A stretch of DNA of 64,000 nt, from the NCBI GenBank assembly GCA_963763135.1, contig CAVXNJ010000005.1:362835-426834 (forward strand). The letters are read 5' to 3'. Each line of letters opens with the position of its first letter. Within the stretch, counting starts at the first letter, position 1. Shown piece by piece: positions 34,214-42,214 of this stretch. The DNA is from JANMZO01 sp963763135. GTDB taxonomy: Bacteria; Actinomycetota; Acidimicrobiia; Acidimicrobiales; JANYDT01. A model generated the notes under the pieces. It saw only the letters and a list, made by a program, of their open reading frames with translations, had not been told where the DNA came from and made no database searches. Both the position numbers and the translations under genes were made by a program.

Positions 34214-35598
34214 GCTGCGGTACCTCCGACCGTGATGCCCTGCACTCTCAGCGTGGGATTGCCATCGGACACCGGGACGCCCTGACCGTCTTTGCCGCAC
34301 GTGCCGACGCCGGTGGCGAAGTCGTTGCCGATCGCGTCGATCGCCTGGAGCACCTCGGGGCCGTTGCCGATGAGGTTCGCGTCGCGGAGTGGCTCGGTGA
34401 TCTCGCCGTTCTCGATGAGGTACGCCTCGACCATGCCGAACACGAAGTCGCCGGTTGCGGTGTTGACCTGGCCGCCACCGAGCTTGGCGCAGTACACGCC
34501 GCTCTTTGTACCGGCGATGATCGCCTCGGGCGCTTCGTCGCCTTCGAGCAGATAGGTGTTGGTCATGCGCACAATCGGAAGGAACTGATAGCTCTGGCGA
34601 CGCCCGTTACCGGAAGGTATGTGCGCTTCCTTTTTCGCGTGACGCAGGTCCCACATGTAGTCGGTGAGGATGCCGTCTTCGATGAGGATGTTGCGCTTCG
34701 TCGGGTTGCCTTCGTCGTCGATGGCACTGGTGCCCCACTCCCGGGCATACGAACCGTCGTCGACGATCGTCACGCCCTTCGCCGCGACCCGCTGCCCGAC
34801 CTTGCCCCGGAAGACGCTGGTGTCTTTGGCGACCAGGTCGGCTTCCAGTCCGTGCCCGCAGGCTTCGTGGAACATCGTGCCACCCGCCCCCTTGTTGAGC
34901 ACGATCGTGACCTTGCCCGAAGGCGCGGGTCGGGCCGACAATTTCGTAAGTGCACGTTGCGATGCGCGGGCGGCGATTTCCTCGATGTCGTATTCGTCGA
35001 AGAGTTCCCAGCCGATCGTCTTCGCCGCGACGTCGTATCCGGTCTGCATACCGGTATCGCCCAGCGCGACGGCCTGCACCATCAAACGCGTGCGGACCAC
35101 TTCGTCGGTCGCAAGCACGCCGTCGGTGTTGGCCACGAGAATCCGGCGACGGGCGTCGCCGTAGCCGACGGTGACCTGGCGGATCGCGCTTCCGGCAGCC
35201 CGGGCGGCGGCATCGCCGCGAAGGAGAAGTTCGACTTTCCGGGACTTCGGTATGTCGATCGGGCTCTGCAGTACGACGTGCGGGCGCGGGCGTGACCGGT
35301 CGGTCAGCGCAACGACCTTGATCCCGCCACCGCCGCCACGGGCTGCAGCAGCGGCCGCCGAGGCCGCGGCCATCAGACCGGCTTCGGAAAGATCAGCGGT
35401 ATGGGCGAAGCCTGTCGTGTCGCCGCTGATGACGCGGATACCGGCGCCCCGCTCGCGTCCGCTCGTGAGTTCTTCGATCCGGCCGTCGTCGAGCAGTGCA
35501 CTCGAGTTGACCCGGTCCTCCGCAAAAACCTCCGCGAAATCACCACCGGTTTTGGCCGCTTCAGCCAGCACCCTGGAGAGCACATCGGGCTCAATCAT
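34210..35598 (-). CDS. tldD: metalloprotease TldD subunit
   Basis: 462 residues from ATG 35598 (MIEPDVLSRVLAEAAKTGGD). The zinc site is MFHEACGHGLEADL (HExxxH); EYDIEEIAARASQRAL, GTSAIDDEGNPTKRN and the C-terminal QVNTATGDFVFGMVEAYLIE block are typical. TTG 35655 with an upstream GAGTGAG could add 19 low-complexity residues. It is the first gene of tldD-pmbA-5-FCL. Confidence 0.93.
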   Translation of the reverse strand: MIEPDVLSRVLAEAAKTGGDFAEVFAEDRVNSSALLDDGRIEELTSGRERGAGIRVISGDTTGFAHTADLSEAGLMAAASAAAAAARGGGGGIKVVALTDRSRPRPHVVLQSPIDIPKSRKVELLLRGDAAARAAGSAIRQVTVGYGDARRRILVANTDGVLATDEVVRTRLMVQAVALGDTGMQTGYDVAAKTIGWELFDEYDIEEIAARASQRALTKLSARPAPSGKVTIVLNKGAGGTMFHEACGHGLEADLVAKDTSVFRGKVGQRVAAKGVTIVDDGSYAREWGTSAIDDEGNPTKRNILIEDGILTDYMWDLRHAKKEAHIPSGNGRRQSYQFLPIVRMTNTYLLEGDEAPEAIIAGTKSGVYCAKLGGGQVNTATGDFVFGMVEAYLIENGEITEPLRDANLIGNGPEVLQAIDAIGNDFATGVGTCGKDGQGVPVSDGNPTLRVQGITVGGTAA

Positions 35599-35824
35599 CG
35601 AAGCGGCAGCGACAGACCCGACCGTTGGGCTGGTGGACGACGGAGAACTTGACAATTTTTTCTCACTCTCAGCAGGGATTCGTGTGGTTCAGCTGGCGCA
35701 ACCGCTGGCGCTGGCTGTGGGTCAGCAGGTGGCGTACACCGACAGGTATCTTCGGCAGCACTGCCGTTCAACCCTAGTGGTGAGTGGATGTATTCCCCAT
35801 CCTTCTCGGCGAACGGTCGAGACT

Positions 35825-35866
35825 GCCCTGGCCACGTCGTCGAACGCCCTGGCCACGTCGTCGAAC
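35825..35866. repeat. 21-bp tandem duplication
   Basis: GCCCTGGCCACGTCGTCGAAC occurs twice in direct tandem (35825-35845, 35846-35866) in the 395-bp gap between tldD and the GGDEF-RHH gene. Apart from this and the promoter below, nothing else was recognised in the gap. Confidence 0.9.
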
Positions 35867-35956
35867 GATCGACCGGCACCGGCCACGCCCAGCGGTGCCG
35901 CCGAGGCACACACCCGGCCCGGGCCACCTCGTCACCGGTGTGAAACGAGCCGCCTC

Positions 35957-35993
35957 TTGACATTCGCGTATATATATGCGACATATATATGTC
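35957..35993 (+). promoter_or_regulatory. AT-rich promoter/operator of the GGDEF-RHH gene
   Basis: TTGACA (35957-35962) is a consensus -35. Two overlapping AT-rich palindromes follow: one centred on TATATATATG (about 35968-35977) and ACATATATATGT (35981-35992). CATATA in the second fits a -10 that puts transcription at ATG 35994 (leaderless). The palindromes are unusual for this GC-rich DNA and are good candidates for ribbon-helix-helix binding. Confidence 0.65.
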
Positions 35994-36608
35994 ATGGACA
36001 TCACGATGAATTGGCATGGACACGAAAAGACCATCGACATCAGCGATCTCATCGCCAACGTCGACCGCAAGGTCGCGGGCGGTGCGGTGGCCGTCGCCCT
36101 GACCGATCTCGACCGGTTCGGCGAACTCAACGACACGCTCGGCCGCGACGCGGGTGACCGGGTCCTCGGGGTGTGGATCGAGACCCTCACCCGCTCACTG
36201 CCGAAGGACGCCATAGTCGGCCGACTCGGCGGCGACGAGTTCGGCATCGCGCTCCCGAACGCCTCGGCCGAGAACGCCCTCATCCTCCTCAACGAGGTCC
36301 GGTCTCACCTGGCCGAGCATCCCGTCGGCTCGTGGACCATCAGCGCCACGTTCGGCGTCGCCGCCCGGCCTCCGCACGCGACCGAAACCGAGGATCTCTT
36401 CCGCTGCGCGAACGAAGCCCTCGCCCGCGGGAAGCGCGAAGGTGGCGGGCGGGTCGCGATCTATGTCGAGGAGAAGATGGTCCTCAAGAGCAACTACTAC
36501 TCCAGGGCCTCACTCGAACGGCTGTCCAAGCTGGCCGGACGCCTCAACCGCACCGAAGCGTCGCTCCTTCGCGAAGCTCTCGACGACCTGATCAACAAGC
36601 TCCGCTGA
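35994..36608 (+). CDS. GGDEF domain fused to a C-terminal ribbon-helix-helix DNA-binding domain
   Basis: 204 residues. About residues 20-150 form a GGDEF domain: VALTDLDRFGELNDTLGRDA (metal-binding Asp) and VGRLGGDEFGIALPNA (intact GGDEF). The position of the RxxD inhibitory site is not conserved. The last ~45 residues have a CopG/Arc-like pattern: a short strand VLKSNYYS, then ASLERLSKLAGRLNRTEASL and LREALDDLINKL. No signal peptide or sensor domain is present. It could make c-di-GMP or bind a nucleotide that controls DNA binding; both are inference. ATG codons at 35976, 35994 and 36006 are in frame; 35994 is chosen from the promoter layout. Confidence 0.8.
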   Translation: MDITMNWHGHEKTIDISDLIANVDRKVAGGAVAVALTDLDRFGELNDTLGRDAGDRVLGVWIETLTRSLPKDAIVGRLGGDEFGIALPNASAENALILLNEVRSHLAEHPVGSWTISATFGVAARPPHATETEDLFRCANEALARGKREGGGRVAIYVEEKMVLKSNYYSRASLERLSKLAGRLNRTEASLLREALDDLINKLR

Positions 36609-36627
36609 CACGCCGAGATCCCCGGTG

Positions 36628-36721
36628 CGCATCACAGCCGGGGCGCATCACAGCCGGTACGCATCACAGCCGGGGCGCATCACAGCGGGTACGCATCAGA
36701 GCCGGGGCGCATCACAGGCGG
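36628..36721. repeat. 16-bp tandem repeat, about six units
   Basis: Units of CGCATCACAGCCGGGG start at 36628, 36644, 36660, 36676, 36692 and 36708. The last overlaps the stop codon of the convergent DinB gene (36712). It lies between the GGDEF-RHH and DinB genes. Confidence 0.92.
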
Positions 36722-37407
36722 TCGAGGTCGCGTACGCAGAAACCGTGGTGCGCCCACTCCTCGTTGAGCACCGTGCCGAGGCACTGCCGCAGCGTCCGCC
36801 CTCGTGCGTACGGAGGCCATCCGTCGCCGTCGGGCACCGGTGCCGGCTCCGCCAGTTGCTCCGCGGTGACGTGCGCCAGCCAGGCTTCGAGTTCGTCGGC
36901 CTGATGACGGCGCACGTCGAGTACCTCGTCCAGACTGGGGCGTAGGGTTCGATCGATGCCGGCCGCATCGGGGAGAAACGGCGCAGGAAGACCCATCGGC
37001 GAGAACGGGCCGGTTGCGCCGAGCATGCAGCCCCGAAACCACAGGTCGTGCACGAAGACGAGGTGACGCAAAGTCTCGACCATCGACCATTCCCCGCCAA
37101 CCTGCTCGTGTTCGCTGCCTTCGGGCATGCTGCGAACCCGTTCGGCCGTGGCCTGCCAGGCGTCTTGCAGGTACCGCCAGGCCTCGCGCAATTCGGCCGG
37201 GTCCTCCGACCGAAGCAGTTTGCGCACGGGATACCGCCGATCGAGTTCCGCCTCCACGAACGCGGTCACCTCCACCCCGTTCACCACAAGATTGGTGACG
37301 AGTCCGTCTATCTCGGCGTCCTTCAGAACGACGCCGACGAACCGGGCCCGACTGAGATCGCACTCCCGAAACTCCGCTGCGGTGAGGTCCTCGTCGACAA
37401 AGCGCAT
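36712..37407 (-). CDS. DinB-superfamily protein with N-terminal extension
   Basis: 231 residues from ATG 37407. The first ~60 residues (FRECDLSRARFVGVVLKDAE) look like short pentapeptide-type repeats. The rest is a DinB four-helix bundle with histidines in GGEWSMVETLRHLVFVHDLW and EEWAHHGFCVRDLDRL. This combination occurs in actinobacteria but its activity is unknown. The terminal codons lie in the 16-bp repeat tract. Confidence 0.82.
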   Translation of the reverse strand: MRFVDEDLTAAEFRECDLSRARFVGVVLKDAEIDGLVTNLVVNGVEVTAFVEAELDRRYPVRKLLRSEDPAELREAWRYLQDAWQATAERVRSMPEGSEHEQVGGEWSMVETLRHLVFVHDLWFRGCMLGATGPFSPMGLPAPFLPDAAGIDRTLRPSLDEVLDVRRHQADELEAWLAHVTAEQLAEPAPVPDGDGWPPYARGRTLRQCLGTVLNEEWAHHGFCVRDLDRL

Positions 37408-37626
37408 GGAAAAGCGTACAAGGGCCGGCAATCACGCGGCCGCTTCGGTGCCACCCGCCCGAACCGATCAACCGACCAACCCGCGCAAACCGGTCAACCG
37501 ATCAATACGTGCGCGTAGCAAACTGTTCAGGTGAAGTCGGACAGAAGCGGTGAACCGCTTCGGGCGGCGGGGTCCGCCGGGCTCATGATCCCAACCGTCA
37601 TCGGACCGGGCCCGCGCAACACCGCG

Positions 37627-37974
37627 TCAGCGCGCTCCCCAGAACGCATCGTACGGAGCCCGCAACGACTGTGCGCCCAGGGTCAACGCCCGTTCAAATA
37701 CGGCATCGACGTCGCCGCGGCTCTTCGTTCGAAAGTTGACGACGACCCCGACGAAATCCTGCGGCAGCCCACCCCAGTGTGATGCGAACGCCGGACTGTC
37801 GAGGTCCGCGGCAAACGCACCCTTGGTGGCCGGCAGTCCGGTGTGGTGTGGCGCCCAGTCGGCCCAGTCCGGTGCGACTTCATCGATCGGGGCACCGAGC
37901 GCCCGGAGAAACTCGACGGCACCCACGACGTCGGGAAGCACGATGTTCACCTGATCAAACTCGAGATCGTCCAT
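37627..37974 (-). CDS. glyoxalase/VOC superfamily protein
   Basis: 115 residues with the VOC beta-alpha-beta-beta-beta pattern: DQVNIVLPDVVGAVEFLRAL at the start and GDVDAVFERALTLGAQSLRA with PYDAFWGAR at the end. Single-domain VOC proteins bind metals or antibiotics or act as isomerases; nothing here decides which. It stands alone between two short intergenic gaps. Confidence 0.82.
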   Translation of the reverse strand: MDDLEFDQVNIVLPDVVGAVEFLRALGAPIDEVAPDWADWAPHHTGLPATKGAFAADLDSPAFASHWGGLPQDFVGVVVNFRTKSRGDVDAVFERALTLGAQSLRAPYDAFWGAR

Positions 37975-38056
37975 ACCGGATCGTAGAGCAAAGAAATCCT
38001 AGGTGTGCTTAGTAGGTCAGAAGGTTGGAACGCTGGAACCCAGGGATGGTGGAACG

Positions 38057-38641
38057 ATGGAACCCGTGATCACGATGCACGACGCCGGAGAAGACGACGT
38101 AGCCGGACGTCCCGGGTGGACCGGCTGTCCGGGCTGCGGCGTGATGATGCCGACGACCGGCGCAGCCGGGCCGGCGCGCCGCAATGCGTCAGCCGAATGT
38201 TGGAGCCTTTACGGCGAGATCGCCGGCTTCGAGCTGGCGAACATGGCGGTACTCGGTCGGTGGCACCAGATGATGGTCGACACCTACGGCGCCCAACACG
38301 CGGGCGCCGACACGAAGCCGATCACCGTGGCGTTCGGATTGATCGGGCTTCAGCTGACCCTCGACGACGGCTGGACCGGAGTCGCCGTGCGGGCGGCTCA
38401 TCAGATGCTGGCCGAGCGTTCAAAGCGCTATCCGGTCTTCGTCCGCCCGTCCGGTAACGCCACGCTCACCGTCGAAGACGTCGCCCTGGTCGGTTCGATC
38501 GACGATCGGGTGTCTGCGCTGCGGCAGTGGGCCGAGTCGGTCTGGGCCTGGTGGGCGCCGGCCCACGATGCGGTTCGAGCGCTGATTCACGAGCGGCTCA
38601 GCCCGGAAGACCTGGCCCGGCTGCGCGCCACCCGAACCTGA
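38057..38641 (+). CDS. DUF5946 family protein
   Basis: 194 residues from ATG 38057. An N-terminal zinc-ribbon-like CPGCGVMMP is followed by SAECWSLYGEIAGFELANMA and a helical domain (TVAFGLIGLQLTLDDGWTGV, AAHQMLAERSKRYPVFVRP), which matches the DUF5946 type. The frame is open upstream without a clear better start. Function unknown. Confidence 0.75.
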   Translation: MEPVITMHDAGEDDVAGRPGWTGCPGCGVMMPTTGAAGPARRNASAECWSLYGEIAGFELANMAVLGRWHQMMVDTYGAQHAGADTKPITVAFGLIGLQLTLDDGWTGVAVRAAHQMLAERSKRYPVFVRPSGNATLTVEDVALVGSIDDRVSALRQWAESVWAWWAPAHDAVRALIHERLSPEDLARLRATRT

Positions 38642-38693
38642 AGGCCGCTCGGGTAGGCAGCGTATACGCGCACCACGATGGGCTAGCGAGTTG

Positions 38694-39692
38694 CTATGGG
38701 CGCATATGAGCCGCTATCAGATCGGCCTCGCGTTGCGCATCCAGCCCGTGCGTCGGACGGTCGGTTCGCTGTGATGGCGGACCTTCGGCCTGCAGCCATC
38801 GCCAGGTGTCCCCGACGGTCTCTCCTACTGGCCGACATCGCAATCCGGCGCGAACTGCCGCGCTGACGTCGCAATCGTGCAGACCAGCCAGTGGCCCCGT
38901 GGGCGGAAGCCAGATGGGCAACTCGGTCCACGGCTCCACGCCGGCGGCCTCGATCTCTTCCGGGGTGAACCACACGAGTTCCGCCTGCGATTCGGTCACC
39001 TCGGCCACCGTGGCCAACAGTTCACCCATGGTCGTGTGGCCCACCGGTCCGACCGCATTGAAGACCCCACCTACACGCTGTTCGGCGCACGCGATCATCC
39101 ATTGGGCGAGGTCGCGTGCATCGATGTACTGCAGTGGTCTGGCCGACGGTCCGGGCGCGAGAACCTTCCCGCCACGCTGCAGACGCAGCAGCCACCAGGG
39201 CAGCCGTCCAATGTCTTCGTAGGGCCCGAGAATAAGCCCGGCCCGGGCGATCAACGCGTCGGGATGTGCCGCCAGCACGCCGAGTTCACTTCCACGTTTG
39301 GCCACTGCGTAGTCATCGCTCGCAGTGTCGTCGGGGTCGCCGTCGACGGTCGCGTGCGATTCGTCGAGCCCGATCGCAATCGGCCACGAGTACACCGAGC
39401 GACTCGACACGTAGCCGTAGTGAGCCGCACGCGGTCCGAGCAACGCGGCCGCCGCCGCGGCAACGGCAGGAGCACCGGACCACGTATCGATCACGGCATC
39501 CCACGACTCGTCGCCGAGGGCGGCAGCAAACTCCTCATGGTCGGTCCGGTCGGCCCGGATCAGGGTTGCCCCGTCGACGTCATGTCCGGTGCGGCCCCGG
39601 TTGAGCGCCGTGACTTCATGGCCCCGCGCGATCGCCGACTCCACAAGGGCGCGTCCGACAAAATGCGATCCACCGAGCACGAGAACCTTCAT
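38694..39692 (-). CDS. NAD(P)-dependent epimerase/dehydratase
   Basis: 332 residues of the extended SDR fold. GGSHFVGRALVESAIARGHE is the Rossmann glycine motif; YVSSRSVYSW and DDYAVAKRGSE supply the YxxxK-type active site. The C-terminal part (GVFNAVGPVGHTTMGELL) is typical of reductase/epimerase relatives. ATG 39692 overlaps the stop of the RHH-HTH gene by 4 nt, so expression is coupled to that regulator. The substrate is unknown. Confidence 0.88.
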   Translation of the reverse strand: MKVLVLGGSHFVGRALVESAIARGHEVTALNRGRTGHDVDGATLIRADRTDHEEFAAALGDESWDAVIDTWSGAPAVAAAAAALLGPRAAHYGYVSSRSVYSWPIAIGLDESHATVDGDPDDTASDDYAVAKRGSELGVLAAHPDALIARAGLILGPYEDIGRLPWWLLRLQRGGKVLAPGPSARPLQYIDARDLAQWMIACAEQRVGGVFNAVGPVGHTTMGELLATVAEVTESQAELVWFTPEEIEAAGVEPWTELPIWLPPTGPLAGLHDCDVSAAVRAGLRCRPVGETVGDTWRWLQAEGPPSQRTDRPTHGLDAQREADLIAAHMRP

Positions 39693-40048
39693 CGCGAAAA
39701 CCCGGGCTTTCGGGCCTTCGGCTTGTCGGCGCCGTCGAGCCACCGCATGACCGCTTCCCTCGAGAAGCGCCACTCATCACCGAAGCGACGCCCCGGGAGA
39801 TCGCCGTCGCCCACGCGGGCCACCACCTGTTCGGGCCGCAATCGAAGCAGGGCCGCCACCTCCTCGAGATCGAGCACCGCGCTGCTCGGCTCCGACTTCG
39901 AGGCAACCCCGAGCGGCGACGCCACCGCGGCCTCAACGAACTCGGTGACCAACGCCTGTTTCGTACGGCCGGTCATCTTCACAAGTTCATCCACCGAGGC
40001 CATCACCTCAGTCGGCAACCGAACGAACAGCGCAGCTTTCTCAACCAT
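39689..40048 (-). CDS. DNA-binding protein with ribbon-helix-helix and excisionase-type HTH domains
   Basis: 119 residues. The N-terminal half (AALFVRLPTEVMASVDELVK, MTGRTKQALVTEFVEAAV) is an RHH domain; the C-terminal half (LDLEEVAALLRLRPEQVVAR, DLPGRRFGDEWRFSREAVMR) is a MerR/excisionase-like HTH. ATG is near a TAGCAT -10 and three TGCTANCA repeats (40056-40084), which suggests a leaderless, autoregulated gene. It is coupled to the epimerase gene downstream. Confidence 0.85.
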   Translation of the reverse strand: MVEKAALFVRLPTEVMASVDELVKMTGRTKQALVTEFVEAAVASPLGVASKSEPSSAVLDLEEVAALLRLRPEQVVARVGDGDLPGRRFGDEWRFSREAVMRWLDGADKPKARKPGFSR

Positions 40049-40055
40049 GGCGAAA

Positions 40056-40084
40056 TGCTAGCAGTCTGCTATCACTTGCTAGCA
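40056..40084. promoter_or_regulatory. three direct repeats TGCTANCA at the RHH-HTH promoter
   Basis: TGCTAGCA (40056), TGCTATCA (40067) and TGCTAGCA (40077) are spaced 11 and 10 bp apart, immediately upstream of the minus-strand start at 40048. RHH dimers bind such tandem half-sites. TAGCAT on the minus strand can be the -10 box. Confidence 0.75.
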
Positions 40085-40147
40085 ACCGCCACGATGGACG
40101 ACCTCGGCCATAGGCGCGCTTAGTTACGCGCTTAGTTGAACGTCAGA

Positions 40148-40251
40148 ACCACGATCGTGGTCAGCGTGCTGGTTCGTGGTCACGGTGACGCCTCCTGGGC
40201 ACGATGTGGCACCGTAGCCACGCTCGCTGTTACACCCGGCCACGATCGTGG
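40148..40251. promoter_or_regulatory. two CCACGATCGTGG palindromes upstream of the PAP2 gene
   Basis: ACCACGATCGTGGT (40148-40161) is a perfect 14-bp palindrome; CCACGATCGTGG recurs at 40240-40251. Centres are about 91 bp apart, on one face of about nine helical turns. A direct repeat of GCGCTTAGTT also lies at about 40117-40136. The 358-bp gap holds no gene. Confidence 0.5.
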
Positions 40252-40406
40252 GCCCAACTGAGCCCAGCCGAGCCCGACGCAGCCAGCCACCTCACCCGCC
40301 GCCGGGAAGCGAACGCGCGGCATACCCCCAGGCCAGACGCTCAACCGATTCGGTTCGTGTTCGTTGTAGCGCGGATACCTGTCGGACGCCCTACGCTGTC
40401 GGCCGA

Positions 40407-41255
40407 GTGACGACCGTCGAACGCACCCCGGAAAACCCGGAAGACCAGAAACGCCGGTTGCTGCGACCGGCGCTCCTGCGCGAATTTTTCTACGTCGGTG
40501 TCTTCTACGGGCTGTACTGGCTGGTCCGAAACCGGCAGGGTACCGACGTCCAGGCGACGCAGCAGGCCTTCACGAATGCCAAGCGGATTATCCGCGCCGA
40601 GGAATTCCTCGGGATCTTCCACGAGGAATCGATCCAAAAAGCGTTCCTTGGTTCACGTCTGCTGATCCAGTCACTCAACACGTATTACGGCACGTTCCAT
40701 TTCATCGTGACGATCGCGGCCATGCTCTGGTGCTTCAACTACATGCCGAAGCGGTATCCGAGCATCCGCAACGGTCTGGCGATCATGACGGGCATGGCCC
40801 TGTTCGGCTTCGCGTTCTTCCCGCTGATGCCGCCGCGGTTGATGCCCACGCCGTGGCATTTCGTCGACACGCTGAAGGACTTCGGCGGGCCCTGGTCGTT
40901 CCACTCCGGCCCGATCAGCAAGGTTTCGAATCAGTTCGCGGCAATGCCCAGCCTGCATTTCGGCTGGTCATCGTGGTGTGCCGCCACGTTCTGGCCGTGG
41001 GCTCGCAACCTACGCCGCAAAGCGGTGCTGCTCGCCTACCCGTCGCTCACGCTGTTTGCGATCGTTGTGACCGCGAACCACTGGTTCCTCGACGCGTTCG
41101 GCGGGCTGGCGGTGTTCGCGCTCGGGATGTGGCTCGGCGCCAAACTCGACAAAAGCGGCCTCCTCAAACGACGGTCGCTTCGGGCCCGGTCCGTGGCTGC
41201 CGGTGCATCGGACTCGGTCGAAGCCGAGGTCGGACCGGATCTCACCATCGGCTAG
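40407..41255 (+). CDS. PAP2-superfamily membrane phosphatase/transferase (Aur1/inositol type)
   Basis: 282 residues with about six membrane helices. The PAP2 signatures are AAMPSLHFGWSSW and TANHWFLDAFGG; the phrase FPLMPPRLMPTPWHFVDT between them is typical of the inositolphosphotransferase-like branch. The start GTG 40407 gives a short polar N-terminus; an upstream extension lacks family similarity. It likely acts on phospholipid or polyprenyl phosphates at the membrane. Confidence 0.85.
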   Translation: MTTVERTPENPEDQKRRLLRPALLREFFYVGVFYGLYWLVRNRQGTDVQATQQAFTNAKRIIRAEEFLGIFHEESIQKAFLGSRLLIQSLNTYYGTFHFIVTIAAMLWCFNYMPKRYPSIRNGLAIMTGMALFGFAFFPLMPPRLMPTPWHFVDTLKDFGGPWSFHSGPISKVSNQFAAMPSLHFGWSSWCAATFWPWARNLRRKAVLLAYPSLTLFAIVVTANHWFLDAFGGLAVFALGMWLGAKLDKSGLLKRRSLRARSVAAGASDSVEAEVGPDLTIG

Positions 41256-41262
41256 CCGGCCG

Positions 41263-42081
41263 CTAGAAGATCGAGTAGCCACCGTCGACGAGATGCACTT
41301 CGCCGGTGTGCCAGCGAGTCGCCGGTGATGCCAGGTAGCAGGCCAGCGGTGCGAAGTCTGCCGGGGTTCCCCACCGACGAAATGGCATGCGTGGCATGAC
41401 GGCATCGCGGAACCGGTCCCGCCCAAATGCCGGTGCGGTCATGTCGGTTTCGACCCAGCCGGGCAAAATGGCGTTCGACGTGATGCCATGCCGGGCGAAC
41501 TCGATCGCGGAGGCGCGCATCATCGAGATAACGCCGCCTTTCGTCGCGGCGTAGTGCTGGCCTTTCGCCTGCCCCTGGATGGCGGCGAGCGACGCGGTAA
41601 CCACGAGCGCCCCGCCACCGCCACGCTGAACCATGTGGCGTGCGGCTCCCCGAAGCGTATAGAAGACGCCGTCGAGGTTCACCCGGAGCACGCGGTGCCA
41701 TTCATCGGACGTCATCTCCAGAAACGACGGGGCCGATCCACCAACGCCTGAGTTGGCGAAGCAGGAGTCGATGCGTCCGAAGCGCTCGAGTGTCGCGGCG
41801 AACGCCGCCTCGACCTGCTCCTCGTCGCCGACGTCGCAGATGAAGCTTTCAGCGTCGACACCGACGGCTCGGATCTGCGCGGCGGCCGCCGTGTTCTTCG
41901 CGCTGTTGGTGCCCCAGATCGCCACCTTCGATCCGGCGTGAGCGAGCCCAAGCGCCATCCCGAGACCAATGCCGCTGTTTCCTCCGGTTATCAGAGCAAC
42001 CTGCCCGGTGAGGTCAAAGGGGTTCGTGTACGCGCCTTCGGAAGTCGGCGCGTTTGAGGTCGGTGAAGATTCTGCGGTCAT
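41263..42081 (-). CDS. short-chain dehydrogenase/reductase (SDR)
   Basis: 272 residues of the classical SDR fold: ALITGGNSGIGLGMALGLAH (cofactor motif), ANSGVGGSAP (NNAG-like), catalytic Ser in VVTASLAAIQG and YAATKGGV (YxxxK), and a C-terminal TGEVHLVDGGYS. The first ~25 residues are low complexity. Substrate not predictable. It is convergent with the PAP2 gene. Confidence 0.92.
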   Translation of the reverse strand: MTAESSPTSNAPTSEGAYTNPFDLTGQVALITGGNSGIGLGMALGLAHAGSKVAIWGTNSAKNTAAAAQIRAVGVDAESFICDVGDEEQVEAAFAATLERFGRIDSCFANSGVGGSAPSFLEMTSDEWHRVLRVNLDGVFYTLRGAARHMVQRGGGGALVVTASLAAIQGQAKGQHYAATKGGVISMMRASAIEFARHGITSNAILPGWVETDMTAPAFGRDRFRDAVMPRMPFRRWGTPADFAPLACYLASPATRWHTGEVHLVDGGYSIF

Positions 42082-42129
42082 CCCAGTGACCGTACCGGGT
42101 TACGGTCCTTCGGTGCACTTCGGGCGAAG

Positions 42130-42214
42130 CGAGCTCGCCGTCAACTCGCCGCGAACGCGCCGTGAACTCGCCGCGAACGCGCCGTCAACTCGCCACGAAC
42201 GCGTCGTCAGCGCG
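42130..42214. repeat. 10-11-bp tandem repeat ACTCGCC/GCGAACGCGCC
   Basis: Seven or eight degenerate units alternating GTCAACTCGCC and GCGAACGCGCC lie between the SDR start and the stop of the methyltransferase/MTHFR gene (42207), overlapping its last codons. Confidence 0.85.

Noticed and set aside
33460..35295. 611-residue plus-strand frame across tldD/pmbA
   Set aside because: Antisense shadow; both tldD and pmbA are full length with motifs intact.
39689..40084. Toxin-antitoxin pair (RHH antitoxin)
   Set aside because: The coupled gene is a full-length NAD-dependent epimerase, not a toxin family, and the regulator has a second HTH.
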